From the NCBI GenBank assembly GCA_966095595.1, contig CBHTUB010000201.1, positions 1-10,164 of the forward strand: a DNA stretch of 10,164 nucleotides, given 5' to 3'. Positions 8,410-10,164 of the stretch are shown piece after piece. Below the pieces are notes generated by a model, which was given only the letters and a program-made list of their open reading frames with translations, was not told the DNA's origin and did not search any database. This stretch comes from Chryseosolibacter sp966095595 (GTDB lineage: Bacteria; Bacteroidota; Bacteroidia; Cytophagales; Cyclobacteriaceae). The position numbers and the translations under genes were made by a program. Each line of letters starts with the position of its first letter. Positions within the stretch are counted from its first letter, which is position 1.

Positions 8410-8483
8410 GCTTCCTTAGCTCGTCTGCCGGTTGGTAGAACTGACTTGTAATCAGTAGGTCAGGAGCAGGGAAAAGCAAATAC
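8410..8483 (+). pseudogene. Degenerate tRNA-Thr-like unit 1
   Basis: It begins GCTTCCTTAGCTC, close to the intact tRNA's GCCTCCTTAGCTC. It retains the whole anticodon arm with TGT at 8447-8449; 23 nt (8439-8461) are identical to 8583-8605 of the real tRNA. The D arm is replaced by a longer hairpin (TCTGCC 8424-8429 with GGTAGA 8434-8439). The T arm and 3' acceptor strand are gone, replaced by a purine-rich stretch, so it cannot mature as a normal tRNA. It lies 74 nt before unit 2 and has the same length. Confidence 0.7.
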
Positions 8484-8557
8484 GCCTCCTTAGCTCATCC
8501 GCCAGCCGGCGGAAACTGACTTGAAGAAGAAGGTCAGGGCGAAGAGAAAGATAGTAA
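8484..8557 (+). pseudogene. Degenerate tRNA-Thr-like unit 2
   Basis: The first 14 bases (8484-8497) are identical to the intact tRNA at 8558-8571. The D arm is replaced by hairpin TCCGCC (8498-8503) / GGCGGA (8508-8513). The 5' half of the anticodon stem is kept, but TGT and the 3' half are lost. CTGACTT (8516-8522) can instead pair with AGGTCAG (8531-8537). There is no T arm or 3' acceptor strand. The tail shares its length (27 nt) and 17 of 27 bases with that of unit 1. The unit ends where the intact tRNA starts. Confidence 0.68.
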
Positions 8558-8630
<73 letters not shown>

Positions 8631-8634
8631 CATC

Positions 8635-8672
8635 AAAGCCGTATCTTTTATGATAAAGATGCGGCTTTTTTT
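8635..8672 (+). terminator. Rho-independent terminator after tRNA-Thr
   Basis: AAAGCCGTATCTTT (8635-8648) pairs with AAAGATGCGGCTTT (8655-8668) over 14 bp with a single G-U pair and a 6-nt loop. A run of seven T (8666-8672) ends it. It closes the tRNA transcript and isolates it from the gene downstream. Confidence 0.9.
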
Positions 8673-8745
8673 ATTTCTAGTTGTATTGTTCTAACTTCTA
8701 ACATTCTTGCTGTTCTTGACCTTGATCTGACCTAAACAGGCATTT

Positions 8746-9711
8746 ATGGATGTTCGGTGTAACCACTATCAACAAGACATTCACCAGGGAACGCAGCCAA
8801 TAAGAGTTCTAATCCCCAGAGTAACCTCATGTTTTGATCTTCTTACCCAATCCATTCAATCCTTTTTTTCGCAAACAATAGAATTGAAGATCAACTATGG
8901 TGAACTTCCCTTGAAGGAAGTGAAACTAGCTAGCTTTAATCCTGTAACTAGTGTTGTGAGTGTTTCTGAAACATTCCTTTCCTACCTATGGTGCTATTGT
9001 TTTTGCCTCAGGGCAAATCTTAACAGCGATATGTGGGTGTACGATTGGTATAGCAGCCTCAGGTACGCTAGGCGAATTATAGATATGTATACTCCCTGGG
9101 ACAAGGAACAGCAGTTAAACCCGGAGTTAAATTTGAAGTTTGAACAATCGATGGTCAACGATGTAAACACTCTTTTTGAATTCGCATGTGTTTATGTCAT
9201 GTTGCACGAAGTCGGTCATGCATTTCACAAGCATTCTGGACCAAGCCTTGCGAATGAGTTGGAAGCAGATAGATTTGCAGCAGATGGAATATGTGGTCTA
9301 AAGATTCTATCAGTCAACAACACTGAAGTGGACCGTTTTGAAATAGCTAAATTTAGCGGTGCTATATCTGCAATATCTTCGCTTTCATTGCTAACTAAGT
9401 ATCTTGATAGCTCTTCCAGCGTGCATCCACATGTCGACGAAAGAATTCGCGTCTTTGTTGATTCGGTGCATCTTCCTGATGACCACTTTTGCCATCATGT
9501 AGCTTCAGCCGGGATATTATTAGTATATGGTTGGAGATTGCAACTGGAAGGAATTAATGGCCTTAACATAGACGAAAAAGAGCAATATGAAAGAGCACTG
9601 CATCTAAGGAGCAGAAATGGTGGCGACTCAGCAAAGAGTCCAGGGAGTTTACTGCGAAGTATGCTTGATGGATTCTCCAGGGAGAGAGGCAACCGCTCCC
9701 TGAAAAATTAG
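8746..9711 (+). CDS. Lit-like (peptidase U49-type) HExxH metallopeptidase, putative phage-exclusion protein
   Basis: This 321-residue protein has no signal peptide and is probably cytoplasmic. The zinc motif HEVGH is at 154-158 (MLHEVGHAFHKH), followed by NELEADRFAADG with Glu173-Ala-Asp175 as the likely third-ligand region, then a helix and HPHVDERI (227-234). This order, the spacing and the total length resemble E. coli Lit (297 aa; HEISH at about 160, EREADSHA, THPAAYERI), which I compare from memory. An N-terminal 'SETFLSYLWCYCF' segment also resembles Lit. Lit cleaves EF-Tu when triggered by the T4 capsid Gol peptide and aborts infection; the same target here is not shown. The start has no clear ribosome-binding site, and no promoter was recognised. 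GC is lower than in the operon upstream. It could instead be an M48-like or other HExxH protein; the peptidase fold is firmer than the Lit assignment. Confidence 0.62.
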   Translation: MDVRCNHYQQDIHQGTQPIRVLIPRVTSCFDLLTQSIQSFFSQTIELKINYGELPLKEVKLASFNPVTSVVSVSETFLSYLWCYCFCLRANLNSDMWVYDWYSSLRYARRIIDMYTPWDKEQQLNPELNLKFEQSMVNDVNTLFEFACVYVMLHEVGHAFHKHSGPSLANELEADRFAADGICGLKILSVNNTEVDRFEIAKFSGAISAISSLSLLTKYLDSSSSVHPHVDERIRVFVDSVHLPDDHFCHHVASAGILLVYGWRLQLEGINGLNIDEKEQYERALHLRSRNGGDSAKSPGSLLRSMLDGFSRERGNRSLKN

Positions 9712-9719
9712 TAGATTGA

Positions 9720-9803
9720 TATTTTACCTTCAAAAATGAGCTGCGGCGATTCAGAGACTTCATGAACGTCATCGAATCGGTACAGATTATCAAAAAGCAG
9801 TAA
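9720..9803 (+). pseudogene. Possible remnant of a coding sequence (27 codons)
   Basis: Between the Lit-like gene and the ParB-like gene, one frame runs from just after a TGA (9717-9719) to TAA (9801-9803). It reads like a protein C-terminus (FKNELRRFRDF, then MNVIESVQIIKKQ from ATG 9762). A frame this short can occur by chance. It may be the tail of a deleted gene or a 13-codon peptide; no family is recognised. Confidence 0.2.
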
Positions 9804-9837
9804 GTATTAGCGAATAAATTCTTTTAACCGGTGTTAA

Positions 9838-10164
9838 ATGATTGAGCCCTCTCTAAAACAAAGATTGAATGCCTTGTTGCACAGCGGAAATATTCCTTTG
9901 ATTTCGAGTCAAGTAAAGTTGTCATACCCGGTTATCGAGAGACTTTACAAAAAAATGGCGATTGGATTAAAATCTTTCGAACCGATCAAGGTCCATGAAA
10001 AATTGATTATCGATGGTCATCATAGATACATTGCGTCGCTGTTGGCAGGTTATGAGATAGAGAAGATACCCTCGCTTCGCACGTCTGTTAAAAAAGAAGA
10101 GGCATGGGAATTGACAGAATTCTACAACTATGACTGGTATTCACCGGAAAAAATTAAGGATTGG
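9838..10164 (+). CDS. ParB/sulfiredoxin-fold domain protein, 3' end outside the window
   Basis: The frame starts at ATG 9838 (MIEPSLKQRL) and stays open for 109 codons to the window edge. Residues 48-78 carry the ParB N-terminal (ParB/Srx) signature: a short 'EPIKVHEKLIIDG' strand, DGHHRY at 59-64, then a helix with 'SLLAGYEIEKIP'. In this superfamily the D-G-H-H-R type motif binds or cleaves nucleotide, in CTPases and nucleases. The segment after it ends YNYDWYSPEKIKDW. It is short for a chromosome-partition ParB at this point, with no ParA nearby, so a stand-alone ParB-fold protein of a mobile or defence gene set is more likely. The exact function is unknown. Confidence 0.7.
   Translation, partial: MIEPSLKQRLNALLHSGNIPLISSQVKLSYPVIERLYKKMAIGLKSFEPIKVHEKLIIDGHHRYIASLLAGYEIEKIPSLRTSVKKEEAWELTEFYNYDWYSPEKIKDW

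Noticed and set aside
8410..8557. The 74-nt repeated units as a CRISPR array
   Set aside because: Units are diverged tRNA derivatives with no alternation of identical repeats and unique spacers, and no cas genes are present.
8410..8557. Units 1 and 2 as functional tRNA genes
   Set aside because: Neither has a T arm nor a 3' acceptor strand able to pair with its 5' strand; unit 2 also lacks the anticodon.
8673..8745. A promoter for the Lit-like gene
   Set aside because: No TAnnTTTG element with a TTTG/TTG at the right distance was found in this stretch, so none is called.
9678..9702. Hairpin CAGGGAG / CTCCCTG at the end of the Lit-like gene as a terminator
   Set aside because: It lies inside the coding region and is followed by an A-rich stretch, not a T run.
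8746..9711. ImmA/IrrE-type regulator peptidase
   Set aside because: ImmA/IrrE proteins also have HExxH but usually lack the downstream HPxxxERI motif and are paired with a phage-type repressor, which is absent; the Lit-like layout fits better.

Overview
The window looks like a chromosomal piece of a Bacteroidota bacterium, probably Cytophagales-like with GC near 50% over most of its length. The clues are a SusD-family outer-membrane protein, several lipoproteins with short Bacteroidota-style signal peptides, DUF4302 proteins, a type IX secretion (T9SS) C-terminal tail, few Shine-Dalgarno sites, and a promoter of the Bacteroidota TTTG / TAnnTTTG type. The genus cannot be fixed from the sequence.

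Region 1 (1-8235) is the 3' part of one co-directional polysaccharide/peptide-utilisation-type operon. In order it holds the C-terminal part of a SusD/RagB lipoprotein, a HExxH zinc metallohydrolase lipoprotein of the kind found beside SusC/SusD pairs, two tandem paralogous DUF4302 lipoproteins, a 931-residue secreted protein (Asp-box beta-propeller, two MBG repeats, T9SS tail), and a lipoprotein with a 13-triplet collagen-like segment. Gaps are 3 to 45 bases, so these genes are probably co-transcribed with a susC lying to the left of the window. The set suggests a surface complex that binds, possibly cleaves and imports a macromolecule. The HExxH hydrolase and the lack of any glycosidase hint at a peptide or protein ligand, but this is inference.

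Region 2 (8236-8672) is non-coding and is the most unusual part. A good Bacteroidota promoter (8321-8351) is followed by a 42-nt hairpin with a GAAA tetraloop, then two degenerate tRNA-Thr-like units, then an intact tRNA-Thr(UGU), then a strong rho-independent terminator. The three tRNA-type units start exactly 74 nt apart. The two degenerate units keep the 5' acceptor strand and parts of the anticodon arm and lack a T arm. They share two hairpins with each other that the real tRNA lacks, and one of these shows compensatory base changes.

Region 3 (8673-10164) has lower GC and begins directly after the tRNA, which fits the edge of an acquired island. It encodes a HExxH protein that resembles the phage-exclusion peptidase Lit (family U49), a short coding-like remnant, and the start of a ParB/sulfiredoxin-fold protein cut by the window end. 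No integrase or matching attachment repeat is visible in the window, so the island boundary is a hypothesis.
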